Shown here piece after piece: positions 1 to 13,027 of a stretch of 64,000 nucleotides of DNA (position 1 is its first letter; the number at the start of each line of letters is the position of its first letter). Position numbers and translations under genes: made by a program. The notes under the pieces are model-generated. The model worked only from the letters and a program-made list of their open reading frames with translations, made no database searches and was not told where the DNA came from. The DNA comes from Cacajao melanocephalus (taxonomy: Eukaryota; Chordata; Mammalia; Primates; Pitheciidae), in contig CAUYLG010066096.1 in assembly GCA_963573385.1 (NCBI GenBank), positions 1-64,000 on the forward strand, written 5' to 3'.

Positions 1-36
1 AGACTGCATTCTAGCCTGGGCAATAGAACAAGAATC
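1..36 (+). mobile_element. 3' end of a sense Alu cut by the window edge
   Basis: The window opens with the last bases of an Alu right arm (gcattctagcctgggcaata). Its expected A tail is replaced by a pyrimidine tract. Confidence 0.85.
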
Positions 37-138
37 CCGTTCTCTCTCCCTCTTTCTCTTCCTCTTTCTTTCTCTCTCACATTCTTTTTTTTCTTTCTTT
101 CACTCTCACTTTCTTTCCTCTCTTTTTCTTTCTTTCAA
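37..138. repeat. CT-rich low-complexity tract
   Basis: About 100 bases almost purely C and T on the plus strand (CTTT and CTCT mixtures), directly after the Alu end and before an A-rich stretch. Confidence 0.85.
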
Positions 139-1696
139 AAATAAAAAAAATAAAAAAGCCTGCTCATTAACGTTATCTCTAAGTAAAGACGGCTGCATTC
201 TCAGGACATTGGGACATTCTACAGGCATGGTGGGAGATGTTCTGTATGGTCATAAACATTCTGTAATAATAGTTGTAGCCAGCTTGGAATGTGGCTATTT
301 TCACACCATAAGCATTAACCTTAAGACTGTTCATAGCCTTAAGACTGTTCTAGATCTTCACTTCAAGATGGAGTCATTCTGGTCATACTTCATTAGAAGA
401 GGCCTAGTAGGCAGGGGTTCCTTCAACATCTGGAGTGTATTTCCTTCCTCGTTTCCATTCTAATTCATGTGGTACCTCTTCTATAATGTTTTTCTCAAAC
501 TCTGCCCTATTTAAAAAATGGCTTTACTCATATGACCAACTCAGTACATATCACATTATTTATAGCTATGTATCCACCCTGCCCTTAGAAGCAAGAATCA
601 TAGTCCTATTTTCAAAGTTCCAGCAGAAATGACGATACCCAGTACACCAACAGGAACTGAACTGGTGTGACAGTTGAATCAGTTAGCCGCAGCTTTCCAT
701 GGAGAACATCAAAATAGATCTCTAAAATAAAGTATTACAAGTAATCTTTGATTATTAGGCCTCTTCAAGGGGACTGACTACAATTAGCCCCTCAATGTAG
801 ACATTTAGAGAACCATCATATTATCCAAATGACTCTCGTAAAACTTTCAAATGGCCGTAATCTCATTTCATTTCATTTTATTGTGTGAATAGATGAGATA
901 GATATTAACATACCAGAAAAATCAGAGAGCAATCTTGCAATAATATTGACAAGTGCCCAGGAGCAAATAAGCCAAAGTTAAAACGGAGGTAGGTCAGTGC
1001 TATGGAAAACAGAGTAAGTCACATTTTTAAGAGGCAAGAAAAATCTAAAAGATCTAGGAATCATGTTGAAATACAAGATGCTTACAGATCATCAGTGAAG
1101 AGTTTCTATCAAACTATGGGTTTAAACTATAACAAGGAGATATTCAGATTATATATTCGTATATTATACAGAAAAAAACTTTCCAATATTGTAGGTTGTG
1201 AAACAGTAGCAATTACAAAGTAAATTCACTAGTCAAGAGAAAAATACCAAGCAGTAGGTTAGATAAAATTCTGAATGCAATTATCTCCACAACACACTGC
1301 CAGATGGCTACAAAAGAATAATGGTCCCATCTGACTTTTGTAACAAACAGGGAGGAGACAAATTTTAGGAAATGCTTTCCCCATGGAAGTTAAAAAAGGA
1401 AGTCTAAATAGAGTTCTAATAATGAGGAATATTACTAACGACCTTGGAGGTTCTTACTAGCATAAGAAACAATGTCATCTGCAGCCAATTCTGGAAAAAT
1501 GAGTAAATATATCCCTATATAGTTCTCATAATCTTCTGTTCATAAAGTTCAAATTGTTTACTCTTAAAACATACTCCTAAATTGTTTACATCACCAAGAG
1601 TTCTTAACTTTGGGGGTGTCTAAATTTATGCTTTACACTGATTTACTAATTAAAGAAAAAAGACAAGACACTTTGTATCACAATTTAAAATGTGCA
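139..1696. other. 3' flanking sequence of SLC4A10, no gene seen
   Basis: AT-rich single-copy-looking DNA. A short direct repeat (ccttaagactgttc, two copies 19 bp apart near 320-355) is the only local structure I noted. Open frames here are short and lack any recognisable protein. The human neighbour in this direction would be DPP4 (from memory), but none of its exons lie in this stretch. Confidence 0.6.
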
Positions 1697-3703
1697 AGGA
1701 AGTTAGTTAGGATAAATATTTATTTCCACATAACATTTCTTAATTGTGAAAAACACAATGTCCTAGTCACATTTACACATTACTTAAACTTTGCACTAAA
1801 TTACATTCAAGATATTCAGTCATTTTGACCAGGAATCTGAAATTAGAAGTAAATATATAATACTACATTTTTCTTATATTTTATAAGATTTCAAAATATT
1901 AGGGTTAACATAGGGATAGCATTAAAGTTCACACAAGAACAAAATGACTATAAAAATACTCAGAAATACAGAATTTCATTGGATATGATTGCTTATTCAA
2001 ATAGGTGATCATGTGAAGATTTAAATTCACTATGATCATTTTCAACAGCACAGTTATTAATATATTAAAACACTAAGAGTCTGCTTTGGGGAATGACTGA
2101 CTAAATCATAAAACAGTGGAAATGTTTACAATGTAGTATCTGTATTATAAAATACACAAAGGCAACACGTTTGGAACAGAAAGTTTCTGTATTTTTCAGC
2201 ATTTATAAATACAAACTTTATTAACTTAAAATTCTTCTTTCTATAATTTTTAGGCTCATGTTCCATAAAAAAGCTCCTTAAAGAATTGTAAGGGGAATTT
2301 TTAAAAGATATCAAAACGTAGAACTTAATGGAAGCTTTGTTGATTTTATTTCCCCTCAGTTTAATCACAAGAGGAACTTTTCTTCACTTTCCATGTGTAC
2401 TTCCACGCAGAGTAAAGAATTAACAGTCTGTAAAAGCCACAGGGCTCTGAATTATTGTAAAATTGAATACTGAAGTATTACAAAGTTGATGATTACTGCT
2501 CATTCTTAGGAACCAAGAGCATTATGAGATTTAGCTTTATCAACTTCACATTCATCGAAAGTGAAATGAAATACTGTATTTTTAGTACTGGCCAAAACTT
2601 AACTTGCTCTCTCCTTATATAAGTTTAGTAAAGATGTATTATTTTATACAGACTGAAATATCTACAGAACCTTCTCAAATGGAATCTGAAATTTTCTTTT
2701 AAAAGACTGTTTTTCCACAACATGCATTTAATTTAAAAGTGGAAAAAAGAATTCTGCAGAAAAAAAATGACAATTGGAGAGCTGTTGGTCTAACATAAGA
2801 GCGTGATTCAGGACCAGCATTAAGCAGTGCATGACCGTTAGCCACAGAGTAACTGTACAGGAGTGGAATTTCACATACAATGATTCACCGTGTGGCATTC
2901 CACAAGTATGTATAGAATATGTTTATTTGGAAAACATCTGTTGTCAGTGGGAGAGAAACTTAGCATATTTCTGATAAAGGTTTATATTGAAAAATCCCAC
3001 AAAACTGTTACAAAGTTTTTCTAAAGCATTTCATATAAGCCTAATATTTGATCATGTAGTCACAACTTGAATTTTAAGCAAATACTACTTAATTCTGCAT
3101 TATGTCTGATTCTTTTTAACAAGTTGTAAATAGGTTTCTATATATTTTTTCAAATGACTTTAAGTTTTAGTTACATAGAAATTGTTAAGTATTAAATGTA
3201 TCATATTAAATCAAGGAAATGCATAAATACAATTATTAAAAAAATGTTTTCAAACTAACTTTTGATTTGGGTCTTTTGAAATAAGTCACTAATGCTAAGC
3301 TATAAAAACTAAATAGAAGTAAGACTACCTTTCAAAAATTCTTCTGAATGAAATTATCAGGCATCTTCAGATCACTAAAGTAGGAAAATACAAAGTAGGT
3401 AAATATGACTTATCTCTTTAAGGAAGCTATTGCTCTCGAAAACTGACAATCAGAATCCAGTTTGCAAATGTCTAACATACAGCAAGGAACACGCATATTC
3501 TTGCACTGGCTATTGTATCTGCTCACGAGGGTGTCTCACTGCTCAGAAGTTTAAACACACAAATGAAACAAGTATTGCACTACTTACAGTATGAAGGTGG
3601 ATTTGGGTTGAGAGACAGAATTTACAATACATGATCAAAGCAGTTTTATTAATAATTGTGACACTCTTCTCATATATATGTAAAAAATAAATTGAAGATC
3701 GAA
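1697..3703 (-). other. SLC4A10: SLC4A10 3' UTR (end estimated)
   Basis: About 2 kb follow the stop without any Alu, L1 or other repeat I recognise. That is unusual here and fits an exonic UTR. Minus-strand AATAAA hexamers (TTTATT on the plus strand) occur at 3645-3650, 2922-2927, 2345-2350, 2217-2222 and 1719-1724. I place the main end about 20 nt beyond the last one because the resulting UTR is near the roughly 2 kb I recall for the gene. Earlier hexamers could give shorter forms. The cleavage position is inference. Confidence 0.6.
1719..1724 (-). terminator. candidate distal poly(A) signal AATAAA
   Basis: A canonical hexamer on the minus strand about 1.98 kb after the SLC4A10 stop. A CA dinucleotide and T/GT-rich sequence (cacattttaaattgtg) follow about 20-40 nt later, as expected for a cleavage site and downstream element. 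Other hexamers nearer the stop compete with it. Confidence 0.5.
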
Positions 3704-3770
3704 TCATAGACAAGTCTCCCTGTCAACACCTTTCCCTGAGTCAGCTTTCTTCTCTTTTCGGCTTTCAATG
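3704..3770 (-). CDS. SLC4A10: SLC4A10 terminal coding exon with PDZ ligand ETCL
   Basis: With the cassette skipped, C completes the split serine. Then 21 residues follow (IESRKEKKADSGKGVDRETCL) and a TGA stop at 3704-3706. ETCL has the class I PDZ-ligand form (x-S/T-x-hydrophobic), known to link this isoform class to scaffolds. The acceptor at 3771-3772 is strong: it follows a long pyrimidine run (ccttttttcccccctgtag on the minus strand). The tail before the ligand is highly basic. With the cassette included this exon is entirely 3' UTR. Confidence 0.95.
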
Positions 3771-5344
3771 CTACAGGGGGGAAAAAAGGAGACAATTTGT
3801 TACTGCAATCCAGCACGGCTACTGCGAGATCTGCTTGCTCAGACATAAAACCGGTCAACCCCAAAGCACCACAAGAGCCCTTAGGCATTGCTCTCTCATG
3901 CTGCAAAGCACAGATAGACAGCAACAATTAAAATCCTCTGCACTCAGTGAGATAGAAACCAAGAACTGCAGAGAGGGGGAAATTCAAAAACAGACACTAA
4001 ACAGCAAAAATCAGACATTTTTTAAACAGTTCCAAAAACATGCAAGATTAATACCATGGTCCTCATTTGGGCAAGTGACTCACTGATTATTGTTGAAAAT
4101 GTCAGCCATGCCCCCATCTTAAGACAGTGCCAACTCTAGTAAATGACACAAACAAGATGTCACAGGAGGCATTTCTCGACTCTGCTGCAAATGGCTCCTC
4201 CCTTGTGCATGGACTAGATCTTGGCCTTTGATGAAGACTACACTTTGGCCAGGTCAGACAGACAGCTCCACTGGTCTGGAGGACAGGCTGCCATGCATGC
4301 TGCTCTCCAGACACCTGTGCTCTCTCTTTACAGACAAACCCTTACCCTGTACATCAGAGGAAGGATGCTTCACCTCACTCCTTCTCAGGTAAACTCATTC
4401 CCAAGTGGCCTCTGTTTAATCTCACCCTCTCATTAACTTTACCAAGGAGCAAATTGGTCATGTAACTCTACCATTTTTGTCTGTTTCAATATTTTTCCAT
4501 TGTACACTTTTCTTACTCTCATGCTGACAGTTTTCATGGAAAATTCAAATAATGTCATTAGAGGGATGAAGCTCACACCAGGTTCCAGAGGGGGCAGAAA
4601 TGTTTTCTCCCTGATACTTCCAGCACATGGAAAAACCCTCTTTATCTAAGGCTTCTATGTGACTCTCCGCACCACTGACACACAGGGCAGCCCACAGCCA
4701 GCTACAGAGGCCCTAAGCTGGAACAATCCACACATTTTTACTGTTAACTTCAGCCCTTAATATAAATTTATGAAACACTTAATGATGGAGACACCCTTGG
4801 TTTTATAACTTCTCCAGGTAATAAACTAATAAAACTCCATTTTTCTATGGTGCCTCCTGTACAGCTTTCTAAGTGGTCAATAACTTAGACACATTCTAAG
4901 AGTGTGTTTTTTAAATTGTTTTTCCTCCAATTCAAGCTAGAAACAGCCCTTCTCAGTTGTCACCACCACCCGGCACCATCAGGTAAGAAGTGCCGGAGCT
5001 TCTGCCATCTGTGGCACGCTGCCAGCTCTGAGAGCTGGTGTGAGCGCGTGTCTATGGCGCCCGGGTTTGTGCCTGCCACACTTCTCAGCACATACTACTT
5101 ACAGGTCAGAGCAAAGCAACTTTTCTCCCTTTTCTTTTCTCCTTCCATGAGGAAAGATGACAGTGTGCACATGATGTGTTGAGAGCCTTAACTCGTATTT
5201 TTAACTCCTCTATCTGTATGACTCACTTTCTTCTACTTTAAGTTCCTTTTATATGACAAGTGTCTGCTCTCCTGCTTTCCAAATTAACGTTTCCTTAAGC
5301 TCTACCTGCCTCGCAGTCTCTTTTGCGAAACAAAGTCAATGAAA

Positions 5345-5525
5345 AAGGGCAGCACTAGGCTTGGTGTTGGAAGATCTGGGTTCAGTTTTCAGAAGCTCAG
5401 AATGAGCTGCACGACCTTGGACTAATTGTTTAATCTTTCTGAGACTTGGTTTCTTTATCTGTAAAACTGGTTTTGGACTAGATGGCCTCTAGGTTCTCTG
5501 GTAGCTCGAATTCCAGAATTCTGAG
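5345..5525 (+). mobile_element. MIR-like SINE fragment
   Basis: The MIR core order is visible: gatctgggttcag, then gacctt-gg-ctaattg, then tgagacttggtttctttatctgtaaaa, then a tail (ggactagatggcctctaggttc) seen in MIR3-type elements. Strongly diverged. Confidence 0.65.
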
Positions 5526-6029
5526 GCTGGTATTTCCAATTCCAGTGAACTCTTATCTTTTGAAAGATAGAATAATAGGTCCTATCTATTATTAGATTGT
5601 AAGACAGAGACATACTGGTCTCTACAGATGCATAATTGATGTGTGCACAATGCTTTGAAACGTAGGAGGTGTTCCATAACCTTGTGATAAATGAATGTGT
5701 TCCCAGTGCCACCATTAGTCACCAAGCCGTCAATAAAAAGACTCATAATATCAACTTGATCCACAGATGTGCTTACTCCTGATTCCCTGCTTTGGTTGTT
5801 TGGTTACAAAACAATAACCTATTAAACGACTGGGTATTTTTCCCCCTCTTCATCATAACCATAGTTTTGGTATCAGATTAGATTTCAGCAAACTATGAAG
5901 CAGAAATTTTCTAACCAGCTTAAGACCTCTAGAAGCTATTGTTCTGAATTCCTTGTTGTATTTGCTTTTGCAGAGGCCAATCAATTTTAAGCTTTCACTG
6001 TAACAAAATATGTATTATGCATCTGTTAT

Positions 6030-6140
6030 CTGTCATTGTAATAAACATATATTGCATTATCTATTATGTGCCATGAACTCCATAATGACCTGGGAATACA
6101 AGATAAATAAGAGTGACCCTGCCCTTGGAGAGTTAAAATT
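6030..6140 (+). mobile_element. old interspersed repeat fragment (attatgtgccatg type), unclassified
   Basis: It resembles a common mammalian repeat with the order tattatgtgcca..., gggaatacaa..., ccctgcccttggagagtt. Related copies in this window lie near 15594, 59490 and 63485. I cannot name the family with certainty. Confidence 0.45.
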
Positions 6141-6158
6141 TAAAATATAAGGAAGTGA

Positions 6159-6560
<402 letters not shown>

Positions 6561-7169
6561 AAAGTCGTTTTTATGAATAATATTTCCAAGAAGTCATAGA
6601 GAGCCTAAGCCTAGGCAATCAGAGCAAAGAAAGAGAATTTAGGACAGAAAAAGGTGGTGGAGAGTACAGGGGTGGGTGTTGGGGGGTAGAGCGAGTAGTC
6701 CCAGAGCCTAGCCTCTGTCACCAAGGCAAAGCTAAGTGCTGCTTTTCCAACATTGCCAAGGACCTTCTCCAGACACACTGATGTTGGGTATCAATTTTAT
6801 AAAACATAGCAGTTGCTAATCTATTCTGATGTGATACGTTCATTAATGAGCCCGATTTTCACCAGCCCATTTAATAAGCTGCAGAGGCTCTTGTCACATG
6901 TATGTATGACATCAGGATCAAAATTAGACATCCTCCAGATAAGACAGAATTTGCAGTTAGTTCTTAGATTCTACTGTCAGTTAAACTGATAAAATATTTT
7001 TGACAACAAAAAGTGAATGATATAATTGAAAAAATATAACTTCTATTCCAAATTCCATGGAAAAAAAGGTTTCTAGGCGTCTCTGACACATATTATAGCA
7101 CAGGATGGGATGGAAAATAACTCAGGATGAGGGGTGGCAAAGGCAGCGTGGAAGTCAGGTCAGGACTCA

Positions 7170-7203
7170 AGAGATATAGACCCTTACTAGGGTCTATATC
7201 TCG
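7170..7203. repeat. perfect 14-bp inverted repeat (hairpin)
   Basis: gagatatagaccct at 7171-7184 is the exact reverse complement of agggtctatatctc at 7189-7202, separated by the 4-nt loop tact. It lies in the intron downstream of the alternative exon. Function unknown. Confidence 0.85.
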
Positions 7204-8164
7204 TCTTTAGGCCTCTTTTGCCAATGGATACTCTACCAGGTACTAAATTTTCACAGTTTCTGGTCATGATGCTTTAAAACCTTCAACAGATACCATGAGA
7301 AAGCAGTGGCTTTGGGAACTTTATTAGTATCAGTGGTTTTAGAATTCTGTAAGCCCTACCCTTTCTACCAACCAAGAGATGTTTCTCACATGGAAAACTA
7401 CAGATCAAAAGGTGAGGAAAATTGAAAGCTGGATAAACTTTCATTCCACAATTGTTTGAACCTCATGTCAGTGAAAATACATTTAAAGAATGAGAAACAA
7501 GTGGTTATATCTAGATATAAAGGATAATCTATTGAAAATTGGACCTGCTTTAAAACACCTTATATTGTTCACTAGAGTCAATCTACTGTCTGAAGTCATC
7601 TAGATACATATCTTTAAAACAAAAAGATTTTTCTGATGAAATTTATCACTTGACTTTAAGGAGTAGCTAAAATATCATGTCACAAGACTTGCTTGAACCA
7701 AAGAAAAACAGAGGAAGAGTCTGGACTTTGAATCCATATAATACAAGAAGAAAAAATTTTATAGGTTTGATTGTTTCAAATTCTCCACATACTGACCAAC
7801 AATTGCATGTAATTTTGAGCTCATAAAACTGGATATAAGATTTTTAAAAAATCAGATAAATGTCATACTTTTAATGTGAAAGGGTTCACAAGTACACATT
7901 TCAATGGGCTTGAGAAACTGCTCTTCTCATAATTATCTATGAGAAATATTTATCAGACTGTAACAGGGATCTTAGAGAAAGGAAGTTAAAGCTTGCTTTA
8001 GAATAAAATGTTACTTTGTCCTGAGCCAAGCAAAGAAATACAAGAAAGTTTTAAAGTCCTATTAAAAGACAGAAAACATCAACCCAAAGTCTTTGAAAGG
8101 GAGCCCATTGAGTAATTTATTAATATATTATCTTCATTTGTAGTAAACATTGAAGGTGGTTGAG

Positions 8165-8198
8165 GGGGAGGGAGAGAGAGAGAGAGAGAGAGAGAGAA
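8165..8198. repeat. (GA)n microsatellite
   Basis: About fourteen GA units after a short GGGA run. Confidence 0.95.
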
Positions 8199-8391
8199 CT
8201 AATTTCCAGCTTCTGGGATGAAGATTCTGTGTACCTGTTTTTTTGTCTTGTCTTGTTTATGCTGTTTGGTATAGAGATGACACTGAAGCAGCATGCCATT
8301 TTGGGGTGACAAAAACCAGCAACAAGAGATATATTCTCCAAGTCTAATGTAGCTTCTTTCTCTAGTCCATGTTTACAATGATGTCTCATGA

Positions 8392-8789
<398 letters not shown>

Positions 8790-9130
8790 GCTTTTCACTT
8801 TCTTAAAGGGACAAATTTAATTTTCACTATTTGGAAATTTGATGCCATTACTAACTACAGTTCTGTGAAACTTGTTGATTTATACATGATACATTTGTAT
8901 AAATCAAGAAAAGAATAAAGTTTACTCAAGTTTCAGACTCACTTAAAGAGCTGAGTTGTTACAGAAATACCATAAAACTCAGTATGTTACTGGATCTGAG
9001 CCCAACACTCTCCATGCCTTTTGCCTCCCCAAAACTCACACAGAGGACATAGACTGACCAGGTTTCTAGAAGACACCATTTAACATAAGGAAATGCAACC
9101 AAGGAATAGGTTTGAGGGAGAGGGTCTTAC

Positions 9131-9169
9131 CTTTGGGGAATCAGCTTCTAGAGTGATTAGGAAGGGGAG
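9131..9169 (-). CDS. SLC4A10: SLC4A10 39-nt cassette exon encoding the short SSPS terminus
   Basis: This exon, far below any ORF-length cutoff, was found by searching for the alternative tail. After AG of the split codon it reads C TCC CCT TCC TAA, so the protein ends ...PSKSSPS. The stop is at 9157-9159. It has a strong donor (AAAG|gtaaga, 9129-9130) but a poor acceptor (tttttgtcataag), which fits an optional exon. Its length of 39 nt matches the cassette reported for mammalian NCBE/NBCn2. Inclusion removes the PDZ-binding tail. The stop lies 26 nt before the next junction, inside the usual 50-55 nt limit, so the transcript should avoid nonsense-mediated decay. Tissue use cannot be judged from sequence. 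Confidence 0.93.
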
Positions 9170-10026
9170 CTTATGACAAAAATGTAATATAAAAATTAAG
9201 TAGAAAAAGTTAATTTAAGGTTACGAAAATAAAGGAACTTAATAATCATAGTAAACACTGTCCCAAATCCCTCAATCACTCTCTAACAAAAAGAGATATT
9301 AGCATAACATAGGAATTCCTTTTCCTTCAGAACAGCATCTAAGAAGACTGGGTGATTTGAACTCTTATTTATAAATTCTGAAAAATTCAGCTGGAAATCC
9401 CATGATGACTGCTGATTTAGGGACACACTCTTCCCCCAGCATGCACTTAAAACTACCATCCACACTATTGGAGTTGCTACATACAGAGAAGTAAGAATGG
9501 ATAGGACTTTCAGGAGCTGAATGTTTTGGGATAAGAAGTTTAGGGAAGACTTTCAAGGGGAATCAGGGACTGGAGCTATACTAAATATAAATATTTATGC
9601 ATATTTATAAAATATAAATATAAAATATACACAATGCATATCAATCTAAAAAAGGGAAAATAAGGGAGTGTAAAATGTGGTTAGACATCTAAAGGGGTTC
9701 TGGGGGAAGTGGGTGATGAGGGAGTAAAATAAAATCATACTGAAAAATAGTAGGCCAAGATGAACGTCCAAAAATGTCATGCTTTGTGACTCATTTCTAG
9801 CATACTTCCCGCAACACTGTAATAACTTTGGAGTAAGCTTTTAATTTGAAAGGAGGATGTTGAAAAACATGCCAACATTTGAAATAATTTCTATCCACTT
9901 TCAGAAAGAATTTTCTGGAATATTTAGGTCTAAATTTGATGGAAACCAGTATTATTCTTTTGCTTGTGGTTTATGTCAACAAACAACTGGAATTAGCATA
10001 AATGCTTATTATTTTAAAATCCAAAC
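9170..10026 (-). other. SLC4A10: SLC4A10 intron upstream of the cassette exon
   Basis: 857 nt with no recognised repeat apart from an AT-only stretch (about 9580-9635). Its lack of transposons, next to a regulated exon, suggests it may hold splicing signals, but I cannot point to a specific motif. Confidence 0.75.
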
Positions 10027-10143
10027 CTTTTAGAAGGAAAGCTTGACTCCTTATCTTTTGAGTTATCGGCAGTAATCAGAAGGTTCCTCCACAAGGCAGT
10101 CTTTGACATTTCATCAGAAATATTGATTACAGATGGATCATCT
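10027..10143 (-). CDS. SLC4A10: SLC4A10 exon: last constitutive tail exon
   Basis: The 117-nt exon has one base completing arginine, then 38 codons, then AG of a split serine codon. It reads DDPSVINISDEMSKTALW, continues RNLLITADNSKDKESSFPSK, and is rich in Ser/Thr/Lys. The donor AAAG|gtttgg (10025-10026 on the plus strand) departs from the GTAAG consensus. Next to an alternative exon, that weakness may matter for exon choice. The split serine can be completed by either of two downstream exons. Confidence 0.95.
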
Positions 10144-10254
10144 CTAGACAGGAGTGTCCCCAGATGAAATAATAAACATTAAATGAGTACTGCAGATTTT
10201 CAATGACAGAAACTACATAAAGGACAATCATATATTTATGGAGAGTATTTTTCC

Positions 10255-10665
10255 CAATTTTTAAATTGTGGTAAAATACACATAACATAAAATGTACTAC
10301 CTTAACTATTTTAAAGTGTACAGTTCAAGGTTATTAAATACATTCATAATGTTGTGCAACCATCACCACTATCCATTTCCAGAACACTTTTTATCCTATA
10401 AAACTGGAACTCCATACCCACTAAACCATAACTCTCCATTTTCTCTTCCTCCCAGTCCCTGGCAACCACCATTCCACTTTCTGTCTCTAGGATTCCGACC
10501 ACCCTAAGTACCTCATATAAGTAGAATCATACACTATTTGTCTTTCTGTGACTGGCTTATTTCATTTAGTATAACATCCTCAAGGTTCACCCATGTCATA
10601 TGTTAGAATTTCCTCCCTTTTAAACCTGAATAATGTTCCATTGCATGTATATACCCAATTTTGTC
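10255..10665 (-). mobile_element. L1 3'-end fragment, antisense
   Basis: Typical reverse-strand old L1 text: attgtggtaaaatacacata, gtgcaaccatcaccactatc, ccctggcaaccaccattcca, gtgactggcttatttcattt, aataatgttccattgcatgt. Confidence 0.8.
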
Positions 10666-10849
10666 TCTTGTATACTATTTTTGATAATTAAAAATGAAGT
10701 ATTAAATATTTCTCTCAATTATTGAAATCAATCTTTGAAAAATAAAAAGATCTAAAGAAAAGATTCTAGTTGTATAGATACTGATTCAACCTGTGGTATT
10801 TTTAGTTCATTTCAAATTACAAAGACTGGGTTCTGCAAGTCCACTGCTT

Positions 10850-11165
10850 AAACTCTTGCCCGGTATATCATAGCATCCAGATCACTTCCCCCTTTGCTCA
10901 TGCCTTGCAGTGGCTCCCACTCACTCAGAGTCCATGTCAAGTTCTTATAATGGCCTAAAGGCTCTGTCCCCACTTCACTCTGATTTCACCTCCTGCCACT
11001 GCATCCTTGCTCACTCCTTTCCAGCCCCAATGCAGTAGCCTCCTGACTGTTCTGGACCACAACATGCATGGTGCTGCCTGGGGGCCTTGTCCTTACTCTT
11101 CCCTCTGCTCATCATGTCCCTTCACATAGAACAATCTTCTTTGTTCACTTTTTCATATAACCTTG
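10850..11165 (+). mobile_element. L2-like LINE fragment
   Basis: C/T-rich text in L2 3' order: cttgcagtggctcccactca, ataatggcctaaaggctctg, cacttcactctgatttcacc, cttgctcactcctttccagc, ccctctgctcat. Highly diverged. Confidence 0.6.
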
Positions 11166-12374
11166 ATTGGTGATAGGTCACAAGAGAGGAACAAACGTAA
11201 CTCTTAAAAGGAACAAATCCTTGGGTCTCCCTCTCTTGCCCCATCTGGAAATGTGTTCTTCAGTTCCTCTTAACCCTCCAGCTATTTTGGTCTTCCTAGA
11301 AAGACAGTTTCCTGGTAACTCAAAGCAACAGATTGACTACTTTCTTAAAGAAAGCGTTATGTGAAATAGATATTTTTCATGATATTATGTGAGGAAGAGT
11401 CTTGTGAGCAAAATATTTTTTAAAATACTTGATTAAACAAAGCTATATTTTTAATGCAGTACTATTTAGATTGTTTAATATGCTAATATGCATTGTGAAT
11501 CTCCAAACTGGAATGCAGTATGAAACATTTTTTAAAACTTATTTAACGAAACAGCCCTTTTGAGAGTGGGACCACGTGAGACTAGGTTTCTACCGAACAT
11601 ACTTCAGAATATGCTGGTTCAACTAAACAATGAACAAGATTTTAAAATTTAAATGTTGTATAAAAGAAAAAAAGATAAACATCTTATACTTGTGCTCCCT
11701 CTTAAGTGGGATCTAATTATATATTTTTTAAATTCTAGAAAATATGATTTTAAAGTCAGACCCTAAAGATCCAGAAAATTCTCTCCTGTTTTGGTTTCCA
11801 ACACTATGACAAATTCCCTTCTCAGAAAAAACATCTTCTCTGCTTTTTTATTGGCATAACCTTAAATTATTCATAAAGAATTTGAGATTATGAAATTGGG
11901 TACTAATTGATACATGGAATTGTACAAGAAAACTATTTAAACTAAACTATATTGAGAGGAAGACAGAGAAGAGATTGAGAGGGGAGAATTTTGGGCCAAA
12001 TTCTTGCAAATGTTTTCATGCTAACTTCAGTAGTTTGCTTTCGTTTGCTATTTCTTTGTACATAAAGAAGATTAACAAATTTTGGAGAATTGCATAAATA
12101 TTTTATAAAATGACTGATATGACTGAATCCTTTAACTTAAGAAATAGGCTATCTCTTTGGAAATTCCTTTTTTTTAGGGAAAATTCCCAGTTAAAACATT
12201 TACCTGTGATCAACTTAGTGAATACCTAGTTCATTTATACCAAAAATAAACCTTGATCTGTCTTCTGGTGCTACTTTCTGAGAATATGAAAGGGATCTTT
12301 CATAAACATTATAAAATAGGAAAAAGAAAGACTTCCAACAACAGCTTCCCGCTTCACTTCATTTAATGCTATTT

Positions 12375-12460
12375 AATTATAGTCACACAGCTATTACTGG
12401 CAAAATTTAGTAGTAGGACCCAGGTTATCTAACTCTTAGTTCTTTCTACTCTAATACAAC
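12375..12460 (-). mobile_element. MIR-like fragment, antisense
   Basis: The reversed MIR core is faintly visible (agtcacacagctattactgg, then a region like gtaggacccaggttatctaa). Confidence 0.5.
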
Positions 12461-12566
12461 TTCAAGAAACCTCTCCGGGGATCTACACAGTACGAAATTC
12501 TTAAATAGAGTATAGAACAATGCACTTAATTACTTAAATTGATGTGTTTTTAAATTCATGCCTTAC

Positions 12567-12634
12567 CGATAGTGCCCTTCCAATGGGAGTTGTACTGTGC
12601 CCTCATCTTCCATAGCTAGCATACTTTGTTCTTC
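12567..12634 (-). CDS. SLC4A10: SLC4A10 exon: cytoplasmic tail, first part
   Basis: The 68-nt exon has 22 codons plus two bases of a split arginine codon (CG|A). It reads EEQSMLAMEDEGTVQLPLEG then HY(R). It is acidic and soluble with no membrane span. The donor is TCG|gtaagg at 12565-12566 and the acceptor is at 12635-12636. It joins the preceding exon across an 8.85-kb intron to give ...AEKE-EEQSML..., as expected for SLC4A10. Confidence 0.96.
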
Positions 12635-13027
12635 CTGAAAAGACAAATGTAAAGTATATAAAATGAACCTGATGAGTCTCCATTTTACATTAAAGAAGAA
12701 ACACAGATTAATGTTTCATTATCTCATTAACCTCAAGACCTTCCACTCTGTTTGCATTTATTAATGTTAGCACAGGTCCTTTCAATAAAGTATCAGCTAC
12801 CAAGAATATAAGTAATTAATGAGAGTCTCATAACACAAAGTAATTTAAATGCTAACAATAATCTCCTTTATGTCACTCAATAAAAACATGTTAATTTCCA
12901 AACACATTTAAAAATTAATCTAAATTATTTAAGAAAGAAAAGTATAGGTGATATCATCAGTTTTATTGTTATAAAGGTGAAATTATAATTCCAGAATGCT
13001 CTATGAGGAAGGGATGAGGGGTGTATT

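Larger units (their letters stand above)
10144..12566 (-). other. SLC4A10: SLC4A10 intron between the two tail exons
   Basis: 2.42 kb holding an antisense L1 3' fragment, an L2-like stretch and a short MIR-like remnant. The remainder is AT-rich without recognisable features. Confidence 0.9.
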
